Below are positions 7,314-14,492 of a stretch of 18,460 bases of DNA, piece by piece. Every line of letters begins with the position of its first letter. The first letter of the stretch is position 1. A program made the position numbers and the translations under genes. The stretch is from assembly GCA_905233595.1 (NCBI GenBank), contig CAJOFI010000008.1, positions 1 to 18,460 on the forward strand, given 5' to 3'. The notes beneath the pieces are model-generated. The model searched no databases and was not told the origin of the DNA. It saw only the letters and a program-made list of their open reading frames with translations. Origin of the DNA: an uncultured Oscillospiraceae bacterium. Its GTDB lineage: Bacteria > Bacillota > Clostridia > Oscillospirales > Oscillospiraceae.

Positions 7314-8286
7314 ATGAAACGACTTTCACAAATCTTCATAGCGCTCTTTCTGCTGCTCTGCCTCACGCCCTTTGCGGGGCTGCTGCTGGGCTTTGAGAGC
7401 GCGGGCGGCGCAAACGAGACCCTCTCACCCCCGCCGCGTCTCGGTCTCACGCTGCTCAATGCGTGCGCGGATTACGTGGCGGATCGCTTCGCCCTGCGGC
7501 AGCAGATGATCTCCCTCTGGTCGCTCATAAACGAGAAGCTGCTGCGCACTTCGGCAGAGGAACAGGTGATCCTCGGCTCCGACGGCTTCCTCTATTATAG
7601 CGACACGCTGGGCGACTACACGGGCGTCTCCCTCACGGACGGGGAGCTGGAGCAGATCGCCCGGCGCCTCGCCGAGCTGCAGCGGGCGCTCGAGGCCGAG
7701 GGCAAGCGCTTCGTGTTCACCGTCGCGCCGAACAAGAACAGCCTCTACCCCGAGCACATGCCCGCGCGGTATCCGAATCGCCACGAGAACAGCAACGCCG
7801 TCCGCCTCGCGCCGATTCTGGAGCGGTATGGTGTGAATTATGTAAACCTTTTCGACGTACTCTCCGACGAGCTGCTCTACTACCGCACGGACACGCACTG
7901 GACGCCGAAGGGCGCGGCGCTGGGGGCGGACGCGATCCTCGCGGCGCTGGGGCGGGAGAGCGACTACGCTTCCCACGATTTTGCGCAGTCGGGCCGGGCG
8001 CGAGGCGGAGACGGTGGATGTGACGGGGCTGGGCTACACCGCGCTCACCGAGACGAACAGGGGAAACGCCATCACCATCCGCACGGAGAGCGAAGTCGGC
8101 ACGGGGCAGCTTCTTTGCTACCGCGACTCCTTCGGCATTGCCCTCTACCCCTATCTCGCCGACGCCTTTAAGACCGCGACCTTCTCCCGTTCCACGACCT
8201 ACGACCCGGCAAGCTTCGCCGACACCGAGTACGACACCGTGATCCTCGAGATCGTAGAGCGCAGCCTCCCGCGCCTCCTGCCCTGA
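7314..8286 (+). pseudogene. AlgJ/AlgX-like DHHW-family protein, frameshifted
   Basis: Partner of the MBOAT acyltransferase: a membrane-anchored, extracellular SGNH-like acetyltransferase domain. The N-terminus MKRLSQIFIALFLLLCLTPFAGLLLG is a signal anchor. ILGSDGFLYYSDTL, FVFTVAPNKNSLYPEHMP and RTDTHWTPKGA (D193, H195) are family blocks; D and H of this motif act with a Ser in AlgX-type enzymes. That Ser is in CYRDSFG, which is present but in another frame (up to 8286). The frame change falls at about 7995, after DFAQSG, resuming as REAETVDVTGLGY. Relatives have a stretch there containing a G-D-L-x-x-M-L-type motif, so several residues seem to be missing. As read, the product lacks the Ser. 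Both genes of the pair are broken in the same way. Confidence 0.78.
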
Positions 8287-8330
8287 GCGGAGTTTTGCGT
8301 CGTGAGCTTTGCGTTTTGAGGAGAACGCAT

Positions 8331-8370
8331 AAAAAATCGGACGAATTCATACGAATTCATCCGATTTTTT
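8331..8370. terminator. Bidirectional terminator between convergent genes
   Basis: AAAAAATCGGA-c-GAATTC, four-base loop, GAATTC-a-TCCGATTTTTT: a 17-base-pair stem with one central mismatch and A/T runs at both ends. It can stop transcription from the DHHW gene (plus) and from murC (minus). Confidence 0.85.
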
Positions 8371-8408
8371 ATATTTATATAATCTATAACATTACGCGCA
8401 AAATATAA

Positions 8409-8430
8409 TAATCCGTCGCGAAGCGACACC
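8409..8430. repeat. Dispersed palindromic repeat, copy 1
   Basis: TAATCCGTCGCGAAGCGACACC is repeated in inverted orientation at 17978-17999 with a single difference. Both copies are followed by ATTATTCA/CTATTCAC-rich sequence and a GGCCACT or ACCACTGG end, so the shared element is longer than the core. GTCGC-GAA-GCGAC is a hairpin. It sits between the terminator and the murC stop. Confidence 0.65.
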
Positions 8431-8455
8431 TTCATTATTCATTATTCACCGGCCA

Positions 8456-9823
8456 CTATCGCACAAGATCCTCCCCGATCTGGTACACGTTCCCCGCGCC
8501 GACGGTGAGGATGATGTCGCCGGGGCGGGCGGTCTCGCGCAGCGCGTCCTCCAGCGTCTCGAAGCTGGGATAGAAGCTCGCGCCCTCCACCCGGGCGGCG
8601 AGGTCGGCCGAGGAGATGCCGATGGTGTTCTGCTCCCGCGCGGCGTAGATCTCCGCGAGCAGCAGCACATCGGGGCGCTGAAGCTGCTGCACGAAGTCCT
8701 CGAACAGGGCGTGGGTGCGGGAATAGGTGTGCGGCTGGAAGACCAGCACCGTGCGCTGGTAGTTGAGCGCCTCCACGGTGTCGAGCAGCGCCTTGAGCTC
8801 GCCGGGGTGGTGGGCGTAATCGTCATACACGTCCGCGCCGTTGAACTTGCCCTTGAACTCGAAGCGGCGGCCCGCGCCGTTGAAGCCCGCGAGGCCGTAC
8901 TTGACCGCGTTGGGGCGCACGCCGAGGCAGATGGCGGCGGCGGTGGCGGCGAGAGCGTTTTTGACGTTGTGCTGCCCGGGGACGTGCAGGGTCACGTCGG
9001 TGAAGAGCCGCCCCTTGTAATAGATGTCGAACTCGGAGTTCGCGCCGTGGTAGCGGATGTTCTCCGCGTGCACGTCGGCCTCCCCGCTCAGGCCGAAGGT
9101 GATCATCTTACGGTCGAGCCCCCGCAGCGTCTCCATGGTGTTGCGGTCGTCGTAATTCGCGACCACCGTGCCGTAGCCGGGGACGCGCTCGGCGAAGGCG
9201 CGGAAGGAATCCTCCACGTCCGCCAGATCGCGGAAGAAGTCGAGATGGTCAGCCTCGATGTTGAGGATGACCGCCACCGTCGGATAGAAGGACAGGAAGG
9301 AGTTATAGTACTCGCAGGACTCCATGACGATGGTGTTGCCGTGCCCCACGCGGTGCCCGGCGTTCAGAAGCGGCAGGGTGCCGCCGATCATGACGGTGGG
9401 GTCCTTATCCGCCGCCATGAGGATGTGGGTGCACATGGAGGTGGTGGTGGTCTTCCCGTGGGTACCAGCGATGCAGAGGGCGTTGCTGTAATCGCGGGAG
9501 ACCGCGCCCCAGGCCTCGCTGCGCTCAAAGACCGGGATATCGTGGGCGCGGGCGTAGATGATCTCGGGGTTATCGTTGTGCACCGCCGCGGTGCGCACGA
9601 TAAACTCCACGTCGGGGGCGACGTTTTCCGCCCGGTGCCCCACCTCGACGGGGATGCCGTGCTCCCGCAGGTCGCGGACGTTGCGGCTCTCGTTCATATC
9701 GGAGCCGGTGATGCTCAGCCCCATGCCCTGCAAGACCTCCGCCAGCGAGGACATGGACACACCGCCGATCCCCACCAGATGCCCCTTGCGTCCGGGGGAG
9801 AGGAAATTTACAAAATCAACCAT
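8456..9823 (-). CDS. murC: UDP-N-acetylmuramate--L-alanine ligase
   Basis: Cytoplasmic Mur ligase that adds L-alanine to UDP-MurNAc using ATP, the first amino-acid step of peptidoglycan precursor synthesis. 455 residues, full length. The UDP-binding GIGGVSMSSLAEVL (about 18-31), ATP-binding GTHGKTTTT (120-128), EADHLDFF, the GAGRRFEFKG block, YDDYAHHPGE and QPHTYSRT are all present and mark MurC rather than MurD/E/F. The start ATG 9823 is preceded by TTGGAG at eight bases. It is monocistronic here, with its own promoter facing the cca promoter and the bidirectional terminator downstream. Confidence 0.96.
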   Translation of the reverse strand: MVDFVNFLSPGRKGHLVGIGGVSMSSLAEVLQGMGLSITGSDMNESRNVRDLREHGIPVEVGHRAENVAPDVEFIVRTAAVHNDNPEIIYARAHDIPVFERSEAWGAVSRDYSNALCIAGTHGKTTTTSMCTHILMAADKDPTVMIGGTLPLLNAGHRVGHGNTIVMESCEYYNSFLSFYPTVAVILNIEADHLDFFRDLADVEDSFRAFAERVPGYGTVVANYDDRNTMETLRGLDRKMITFGLSGEADVHAENIRYHGANSEFDIYYKGRLFTDVTLHVPGQHNVKNALAATAAAICLGVRPNAVKYGLAGFNGAGRRFEFKGKFNGADVYDDYAHHPGELKALLDTVEALNYQRTVLVFQPHTYSRTHALFEDFVQQLQRPDVLLLAEIYAAREQNTIGISSADLAARVEGASFYPSFETLEDALRETARPGDIILTVGAGNVYQIGEDLVR

Positions 9824-9861
9824 ATAGGCACTCCAATGAGAAAGAATTCACGTTTCCGTAC

Positions 9862-9890
9862 TTGATGTTGCGCGCGCAAGATGGTAAAAT
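9862..9890 (+). promoter_or_regulatory. Promoter of the cca operon
   Basis: TTGATG, 17-base spacer, TAAAAT. The spacer contains the perfect 12-base palindrome TTGCGCGCGCAA (9868-9879), a possible operator. The transcript would start near 9897 and run through the opposing murC promoter. Confidence 0.55.
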
Positions 9891-9908
9891 CAAAACACGC
9901 TAATTTGT

Positions 9909-9937
9909 ATTATATTCCCTCGCCCGCCAGATTGCAA
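9909..9937 (-). promoter_or_regulatory. Promoter of murC
   Basis: Minus-strand TTGCAA (9937-9932), 17-base spacer, perfect TATAAT (9914-9909). Transcription would start near 9902 and run left through the cca promoter, so the two promoters face each other. The surrounding CTCGCCCGC...GCGGGCGAG inverted repeat (about 9919-9957) overlaps the spacer. Confidence 0.65.
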
Positions 9938-9986
9938 GCCCAAGAGTTTGCGGGCGAGCACATTCTTTTTCCAATTTGAGGTATTT

Positions 9987-11177
9987 ATGGCCAATATAAA
10001 ACCTCCCAAGTACGTGCGCCAGGTGCTCTTCACGCTGCAGAGCCGGGGCTACGCGGTGTATCTCGTGGGCGGCTGCGTGCGGGACATGCTGCTCGGCGTG
10101 CGCCCGCAGGACTGGGACGTATGCACCGCCGCCCTGCCCGAGCATATCCTGGAGCTCTTCCCCAACGCCCGCCCCACGGGCTTGAAGCACGGCACGGTCA
10201 CCGTCACGGTGGAGAACCACCCTGTCGAGGTCACGACCTTTCGCTCGGAGAGCAGCTACGCCGACCACCGGCACCCGGACATGGTGCAGTTCGTGGGCGA
10301 TCTGACCGCCGATCTGAGCCGGCGGGACTTTACGATGAACGCGATCGCGATCTCGCCGGACGGGCTGATCGCCGATCCCTTCGGCGGCGCGGAGGACATC
10401 CGGCGCAAAATCGTGCGCTGTGTCGGCGCGCCGGAGCAGCGCTTTGAGGAGGACGCGCTGCGTATGTTCCGGGCGCTGCGCTTCTCGGCGCGGCTTGGCT
10501 TCGCGGTCGATCTCTTCACGATGGAGGGCATCCGCGCGAAGGCGGAGCTTGCGGCCTTCCTCGCCGCCGAGCGCGTGCGGGACGAGGTGGAGAAGCTGCT
10601 GCTCACGCCCTCGCCCGAGACGGTCTACGATCTCGTGGAGCTGGGGCTTCTCAGAAGCTATCTCGCGCCGGGATTGCCCGATCCCGCTCTGCTGCGGCGG
10701 CTCGGGCGTCTGCCGCGCAAGGCGCAGGTGCGCTGGGTGGGGCTGTGCCAGGTGCTTCGGAGATCCGGCTGCATCCCGTCCTCGGAGCGCTTTCTCAGCG
10801 CCCTGCGGCTCGACCACCGCACGATCCGCATCGCCTCGGACTGTGAGCGCCTGCTCGATTCCGAGTTCCCGCAGGACGACCTGGAGCGCAAGCGCTGGCT
10901 CAAGCGCTGCGGGGTGGACGCGGTGCGCTGCGCCCTCGCCTGCCACGACGCCTTTACCGGCGCCCACGAGTCGCGCGAGCTGCGGCGCATTCTGAAAAGC
11001 GGGGAGTGCTTCTCCCTGCGGCACCTCGCCGTGAGCGGGGACGATCTGCTTGCGCTGGGTCTGCGCGGCCGGGCGCTGGGCGAGATGCTGGACTTTCTGC
11101 TGGACTACGTGATGGAATACCCGGACAACAACCGGCGCGAGCTGCTGCTGGCGCTGGCCACCGGGACGGAGGAGTGA
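9987..11177 (+). CDS. cca: CCA tRNA nucleotidyltransferase (class II nucleotidyltransferase/poly(A) polymerase family)
   Basis: Adds or repairs the 3' CCA of tRNAs. The start ATG 9987 ([10 protein letters not shown]) follows GAGG at five bases; an upstream in-frame start at 9948 would add 13 unlikely residues. Head-domain motifs: YLVGGCVRD (about 25-33), metal-binding DWD (42-44), [17 protein letters not shown] (112-121) and [18 protein letters not shown] (about 155-172), the nucleotide-selecting region. The body and tail helices are less conserved, and no HD domain is present. 396 residues, normal for the short bacterial form. The family also contains poly(A) polymerases; the clostridial context favours CCA addition. 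First gene of a four-gene operon, three bases before the next gene. Confidence 0.9.
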   Translation: MANIKPPKYVRQVLFTLQSRGYAVYLVGGCVRDMLLGVRPQDWDVCTAALPEHILELFPNARPTGLKHGTVTVTVENHPVEVTTFRSESSYADHRHPDMVQFVGDLTADLSRRDFTMNAIAISPDGLIADPFGGAEDIRRKIVRCVGAPEQRFEEDALRMFRALRFSARLGFAVDLFTMEGIRAKAELAAFLAAERVRDEVEKLLLTPSPETVYDLVELGLLRSYLAPGLPDPALLRRLGRLPRKAQVRWVGLCQVLRRSGCIPSSERFLSALRLDHRTIRIASDCERLLDSEFPQDDLERKRWLKRCGVDAVRCALACHDAFTGAHESRELRRILKSGECFSLRHLAVSGDDLLALGLRGRALGEMLDFLLDYVMEYPDNNRRELLLALATGTEE

Positions 11178-11180
11178 GCC

Positions 11181-11756
11181 ATGGGTACGAAGGAGCAATG
11201 GGAAGCGCTGTCCGCCGAATGCGCCGGGTGCCGCGCCTGCCCGCTGAGCCAGACGCGCACGAAGCTGGTCTTCGGCGTGGGGAACCCGGAGAGCGAGGTG
11301 CTGCTCATCGGCGAAGGCCCCGGCGAGCAGGAGGATCTGCAGGGCGTCCCCTTCGTCGGCCCCGCCGGAAAGCTGCTGGATCAGATGCTGGAGATGATCG
11401 ACCTCGACCGCTCGCGGGTGTACATCGCGAACGTCGTCAAGTGCCGCCCGCCGCGCAACCGCGACCCCCAGCCGAACGAGCAGCAGGCCTGCCGCCACTG
11501 GCTGGATCGGCAGATCGCGCTCATCGACCCGAAGATCATCGTCTGCCTCGGCCGCATCGCGGGAACGGCCATCATCCGCGAGGATTTTCGCATCACGCGC
11601 GAGCACGGGCAGTGGTTCGACCTTGGCGGCCGCCGCGTCATGGCGACCTATCACCCCTCCGCCCTGCTGCGCGATCTGAGTAAGCGGCCGGAGGCCTTTA
11701 TGGATCTGAGAGCCCTGAGAAAGGAGATCCGGGAGATCTGCACCCGGACGTATTGA
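11181..11756 (+). CDS. Type-4 (Fe-S) uracil-DNA glycosylase
   Basis: Removes uracil from DNA, starting base excision repair. 191 residues. The 4Fe-4S ligands are visible as C14 and C17 (CAGC), C88 (VVKCRPP) and C104 (QQACR); a further Cys20 lies nearby. Active-site motif GEGPGEQED (about 44-52), [13 protein letters not shown], and the C-terminal HPSALLR (158-164) complete the family pattern. AGGAG precedes the ATG. It is packed between the CCA enzyme (gap 3 bases) and the DUF2156 gene (gap 6 bases), so co-transcription is almost certain, though no functional link to either is obvious. Confidence 0.95.
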   Translation: MGTKEQWEALSAECAGCRACPLSQTRTKLVFGVGNPESEVLLIGEGPGEQEDLQGVPFVGPAGKLLDQMLEMIDLDRSRVYIANVVKCRPPRNRDPQPNEQQACRHWLDRQIALIDPKIIVCLGRIAGTAIIREDFRITREHGQWFDLGGRRVMATYHPSALLRDLSKRPEAFMDLRALRKEIREICTRTY

Positions 11757-11762
11757 GTTTTT

Positions 11763-12668
11763 ATGATATCCTTCAAAACTGTCACGCTCTGTGACAAGCC
11801 CTGGGTGGACGAGATCGTCCGCCTGGAAAACAGCCCCTCCGCCGACTACAATTTCGGCAACATCTTCATGTGGGATCGCTACTACCGCCAGCTCATCAGC
11901 CGCTGCGGGGATCGGATGCTCACCAAGCTGCGCTACGAGGGCAAGCCCGCCTTCGTCTTCCCCATCGGCAGCGGCCCCCTGCGCCCCGCCATCGAGGCTT
12001 TGGAGGAGTTCGCGGCCTTTCGCGGCTATCCGCTGGTGATCCGCGGCATCACGGAGGAGCACAGGGCGCAGTTGGAGGCGGAATACCCCGGGCGCTTCGT
12101 CTTCGAGCCGGAGACAAAGAACTTCGATTATATCTATCTGGCCGAGAAGCTCGCCAGCTATTCCGGCAAGGCTCTGCACGGGAAGAAGAACCACTGCAAC
12201 CGCTTCGAGGCGGAGAACGACTGGGTCTTCCTCCCCCTGACGCGCGAGCGGATCCCCGGCTGCCTCGACATGCTGGTGCAGTGGAACGAGGAGAACCGCG
12301 ACCGCCTCGACAAGAGCGTGAGCTTTGAGCACGACGCGCTGATCCGCGCCTTCGCGGCCTACGAGACGCTGGGGCTGGACGGCGGCGTCCTCTACGCCAA
12401 CGGGAAGATCGTCGGCTTCTCCGCGGGGGAGATGGCGAACGAGGACACCTTTGACGTGCACTTTGAGAAGGCGGAGATCGCGATGAACGGCGCCTATCCC
12501 ATGGTATGCCGGGAGCTCACGCGGATGCTCCTGCAAAAATACCCGAAGCTGCGCTACATCAACCGCGAGGACGACATGGGGCTTGAGAGCCTGCGCCAGT
12601 CCAAGCTCAGCTACAAGCCGGAATATCTGCTGGTAAAGTACATTGCGAGGCAGCGGGATGAACATTGA
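11763..12668 (+). CDS. DUF2156 protein (MprF C-terminal / phosphatidylglycerol lysyltransferase-like fold)
   Basis: 301 residues with two GNAT-like lobes. Family blocks: NSPSADYNFGNIFMWDRYY (about 23-41), NFDYIYLAEKLASYSGKALHGKKNHCNRF, NGKIVGFSAGE, FDVHFEKAEIAMNGAYPMVCREL and YINREDDMGLESLRQSKLSYKPEYLL. The fold is shared with the aminoacyl-transferring domain of MprF, which uses charged tRNA, and with FemABX proteins. There is no membrane domain here, so it is cytoplasmic; its true acceptor is unknown. The ribosome site is weak (TTGAG before TTTTT-ATG), suggesting coupling to the upstream gene. The GNAT gene overlaps its last 11 bases. Confidence 0.85.
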   Translation: MISFKTVTLCDKPWVDEIVRLENSPSADYNFGNIFMWDRYYRQLISRCGDRMLTKLRYEGKPAFVFPIGSGPLRPAIEALEEFAAFRGYPLVIRGITEEHRAQLEAEYPGRFVFEPETKNFDYIYLAEKLASYSGKALHGKKNHCNRFEAENDWVFLPLTRERIPGCLDMLVQWNEENRDRLDKSVSFEHDALIRAFAAYETLGLDGGVLYANGKIVGFSAGEMANEDTFDVHFEKAEIAMNGAYPMVCRELTRMLLQKYPKLRYINREDDMGLESLRQSKLSYKPEYLLVKYIARQRDEH

Positions 12669-13458
12669 AGTCCGCCCGATCCGACCGGAGGATCACGGGG
12701 CGCTGATCGCCCTCTGGCGCCGCGTGTTTGAAGACCCGGAAGCGCTTCCTGCGGCCTTTCTGCGGCTGCTGCCGGAGATGGGCGGCGGCGTCGCCGCGCT
12801 CGCGGACGGCGTTCTCGCGGGCGCGGCCTATATCGTCACGGCGCTCGGCGTGGGTGGAAAGCGCGCGGCCTATCTCTACGCCGTGGCGGTGCAGCCGGAA
12901 TACCGGGGTCTCGGGCTGGGCAAGGCCGTGACGCGCGCCGCCGCCGCGCTTGGCAGGGCGCATGGCGCGGACTTTGTGTGCACGCTCCCGGCCTCCGCCC
13001 CGCTCTACGGCTGGTATGAGGAGCTGATCGGTACGCGCTGCGCCCTCTACCGCCGGTCGGAGCGCCTGCCCGCCCGCGCGCTCTTTCCCGTCTCGCCGCT
13101 GAGCGCCGCCGCCTACAACGCAAGGCGCGAGGCGCTGCTGGAGGGTGTCCCCCATCTCCGCCTCTCCGACGCCGCCGCCGAGTACGAGCGCATCAACTGC
13201 CGCTGCTTCGGCGGGGATTTCTACGCCGTCGGGGAGGGCGTCGCCGCCGCAAGCTATGATAACGGTGTTCTCACCGTGCGCGAGCTTCTCTGCCCCGACC
13301 CGTCGCAGCGCCGCCCTTGCGCCGCCTCCGTCGCCGCGCGGCTCGGCGCAGAGCGCGTCACGCTCTTTAGCCCCGGCGAAAAGGACGACGAGCCCTTCCT
13401 CGCCGCCGAGCCCGGCGCGCTGGGCGAAAACTGCGTGTGGAACCTCGCCTTTGACTGA
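12658..13458 (+). CDS. GNAT-family N-acetyltransferase
   Basis: Acetyl-CoA-dependent transferase of unknown substrate, 266 residues. The N-terminal half is a standard GNAT domain: IRPEDHGALIALWRRVF, then motif A as YAVAVQPEYRGLGLGKAV (about 74-91, with the R-G-L-G-L-G pyrophosphate loop), then FVCTLPASAPLYGWYEELIG. The C-terminal 120 residues form a second, diverged lobe (INCRCFGGDFYAVGEG...), as in two-domain clostridial GNAT proteins. The start ATG 12658 lies inside the DUF2156 gene, an 11-base overlap implying coupled translation. Last gene of the operon, ended by the terminator at 13581. Codon and base use are very GC-rich, like its neighbours. Confidence 0.88.
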   Translation: MNIEVRPIRPEDHGALIALWRRVFEDPEALPAAFLRLLPEMGGGVAALADGVLAGAAYIVTALGVGGKRAAYLYAVAVQPEYRGLGLGKAVTRAAAALGRAHGADFVCTLPASAPLYGWYEELIGTRCALYRRSERLPARALFPVSPLSAAAYNARREALLEGVPHLRLSDAAAEYERINCRCFGGDFYAVGEGVAAASYDNGVLTVRELLCPDPSQRRPCAASVAARLGAERVTLFSPGEKDDEPFLAAEPGALGENCVWNLAFD

Positions 13459-13495
13459 TCGCGCCGCTTTTTACATTCCCGAAACAAAATTCCGG

Positions 13496-13613
13496 TTGTT
13501 TCCGTAACATCTTGCGGGTATTATAAGATTTGCAAGTGACAGTTTTTCATCTTTTTCATTTTGTCCTCTTCCTATAAAGGAAACGGAGCAGGCTCGCCTG
13601 CTCCGTTTTCTTT
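13496..13613 (+). ncRNA. Candidate small RNA between GNAT gene and terminator
   Basis: TTGTTT (13496-13501), a 17-base spacer and TATTAT (13519-13524) could start an RNA near 13531 that ends at the strong terminator at 13581-13613, about 80 bases. Its middle is a pyrimidine-rich, largely unpaired stretch (TTTTTCATCTTTTTCATTTTG, then TCCTCTTCCT). The layout resembles trans-acting small RNAs, but the -35 is poor and the terminator also serves the operon upstream. Speculative. Confidence 0.25.
13581..13613 (+). terminator. Rho-independent terminator of the cca-GNAT operon
   Basis: AAACGGAGCAGG-CTCG-CCTGCTCCGTTT, a perfect 12-base-pair stem with a four-base loop, followed by TCTTT. Lies about 120 bases after the GNAT stop. 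Confidence 0.9.
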
Positions 13614-13622
13614 ATTCACTTT

Positions 13623-13742
13623 GTAACTGTTCAGTCTGCCCTATACAGGGGAAGCTCTGAGGGGGAACGTCTCTGATTTTTCGCGCCGCAGCGCGAAAAA
13701 CAAATTTGAACAGGTTTTTGACGGGGCTCTGCCTCGGCAAAA
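13623..13742 (+). repeat. Structured intergenic repeat element, copy A
   Basis: Starts with GTAACTGTTCAGTCTGCCC and ends with a 72-base core (13671-13742) that aligns without gaps to 16290-16361. The core holds the hairpin TTTTTCGCGC-CGCA-GCGCGAAAAA, followed by GTTTTTGACGGGGCTCTGCC and TCGGCAAAA. It lies in the 409-base gene-free gap between the GNAT and glutathione peroxidase genes, where the only other features are two terminators and a candidate small RNA. 13743-13817 shows nothing recognisable. Confidence 0.75.
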
Positions 13743-13817
13743 GCACCATAAGCCGAGCCATGCGAGGCCTCATGCCGTCGTCAAACGAAACTCACTCCGT
13801 TCCTTCCGTTTTCCTCT

Positions 13818-13845
13818 CAAAATCAAAGCATAGGCTTTGATTTTG
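13818..13845. terminator. Terminator downstream of glutathione peroxidase
   Basis: CAAAATCAAAGC-ATAG-GCTTTGATTTTG, a perfect 12-base-pair stem, 22 bases past the stop of the minus-strand peroxidase. TTTT runs are built into the stem on both strands, so it may work in either direction. Confidence 0.6.
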
Positions 13846-13867
13846 GTAAGGGACTGAATCGTACCTT

Positions 13868-14407
13868 TCAGAGAACCTTCTCGACCTCGGCCTTGACCTT
13901 GTCCATGGAGAGCGTCGGCTCCATGCGGCAGACGATGTTGCCCTCGCGGTCGATGAGGAACTTGGTGAAGTTCCACTTGATGTTGCCGTTGGACTTATAA
14001 TCCTTGTCCATCCTCTTCACCACGCCCGAGAGCATCAGACCCATGGGGCCGTTGAAGCCCTCGAAGCTGGTATTCTCGGTCAGGTACTTGAAGAGCGGGA
14101 TGGCGTTCTCGCCGTTGACGTCGCACTTGGCAAACTGCGGGAAGGTGATGCCGAAGCGGCCGGTGCAGAAGGTGTGGATCTCCTCGTCGGTGCCGGGCGC
14201 CTGGTCGGCAAACTGGTTGCACGGAAAGTCGAGGATCTCAAGCCCGTCGGCCTTGTGCGCGTCGTAAATCTCCTGCAGCTCCTTGTACTGGGGCGTGAAG
14301 CCGCAGCCCGTGGCGGTGTTGACGATCAGCAGAACCTGCCCCTTGTAGTTGGAGAGCGGGACTTCCACACCCTTGCGGGTCTTTACCGTAAAATCATAAA
14401 CGTTCAT
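13868..14407 (-). CDS. Glutathione peroxidase-family protein (thiol peroxidase)
   Basis: Reduces hydrogen peroxide or organic hydroperoxides. 179 residues. The catalytic tetrad is visible: C35 in TATGCGFTPQY, Q65 in FPCNQF, and W145-N146 in IKWNFTKF. C95 in KCDVNGE is in the place of the resolving cysteine of the thioredoxin-dependent members, so thioredoxin rather than glutathione is the likely reductant (family knowledge). An unusual feature is GPMGLMLSGVVKRMDKDYK between the two halves. AGGAGG precedes the ATG. It has a consensus promoter and a terminator, so it is probably expressed alone; read-through from dus, which ends 85 bases upstream, is possible. Confidence 0.93.
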   Translation of the reverse strand: MNVYDFTVKTRKGVEVPLSNYKGQVLLIVNTATGCGFTPQYKELQEIYDAHKADGLEILDFPCNQFADQAPGTDEEIHTFCTGRFGITFPQFAKCDVNGENAIPLFKYLTENTSFEGFNGPMGLMLSGVVKRMDKDYKSNGNIKWNFTKFLIDREGNIVCRMEPTLSMDKVKAEVEKVL

Positions 14408-14445
14408 TTCCTTACCTCCTGTATTTTTTAATTGCTTACAATCTA

Positions 14446-14473
14446 ATTATACGCAATCGACCGCAAATGTCAA
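14446..14473 (-). promoter_or_regulatory. Strong promoter of the glutathione peroxidase gene
   Basis: Minus-strand TTGACA (14473-14468), 16-base spacer, TATAAT (14451-14446): both hexamers perfect. No PerR-type box was recognised around it. Confidence 0.85.
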
Positions 14474-14492
14474 GAGGGAATCGAAAATTTTT

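Noticed and set aside
9900..12665. 921-codon open frame on the minus strand
   Set aside because: It lies antisense to cca, the uracil-DNA glycosylase and DUF2156 genes, which all have clear family motifs. Its sequence is low-complexity His/Arg/Leu/Ala-rich, as expected from the complement of GC-rich codons.
13459..13867. tRNA or other structured housekeeping RNA in the gap
   Set aside because: No cloverleaf or known RNA signature was seen; the gap is explained by a terminator, repeat copy A and a second hairpin.
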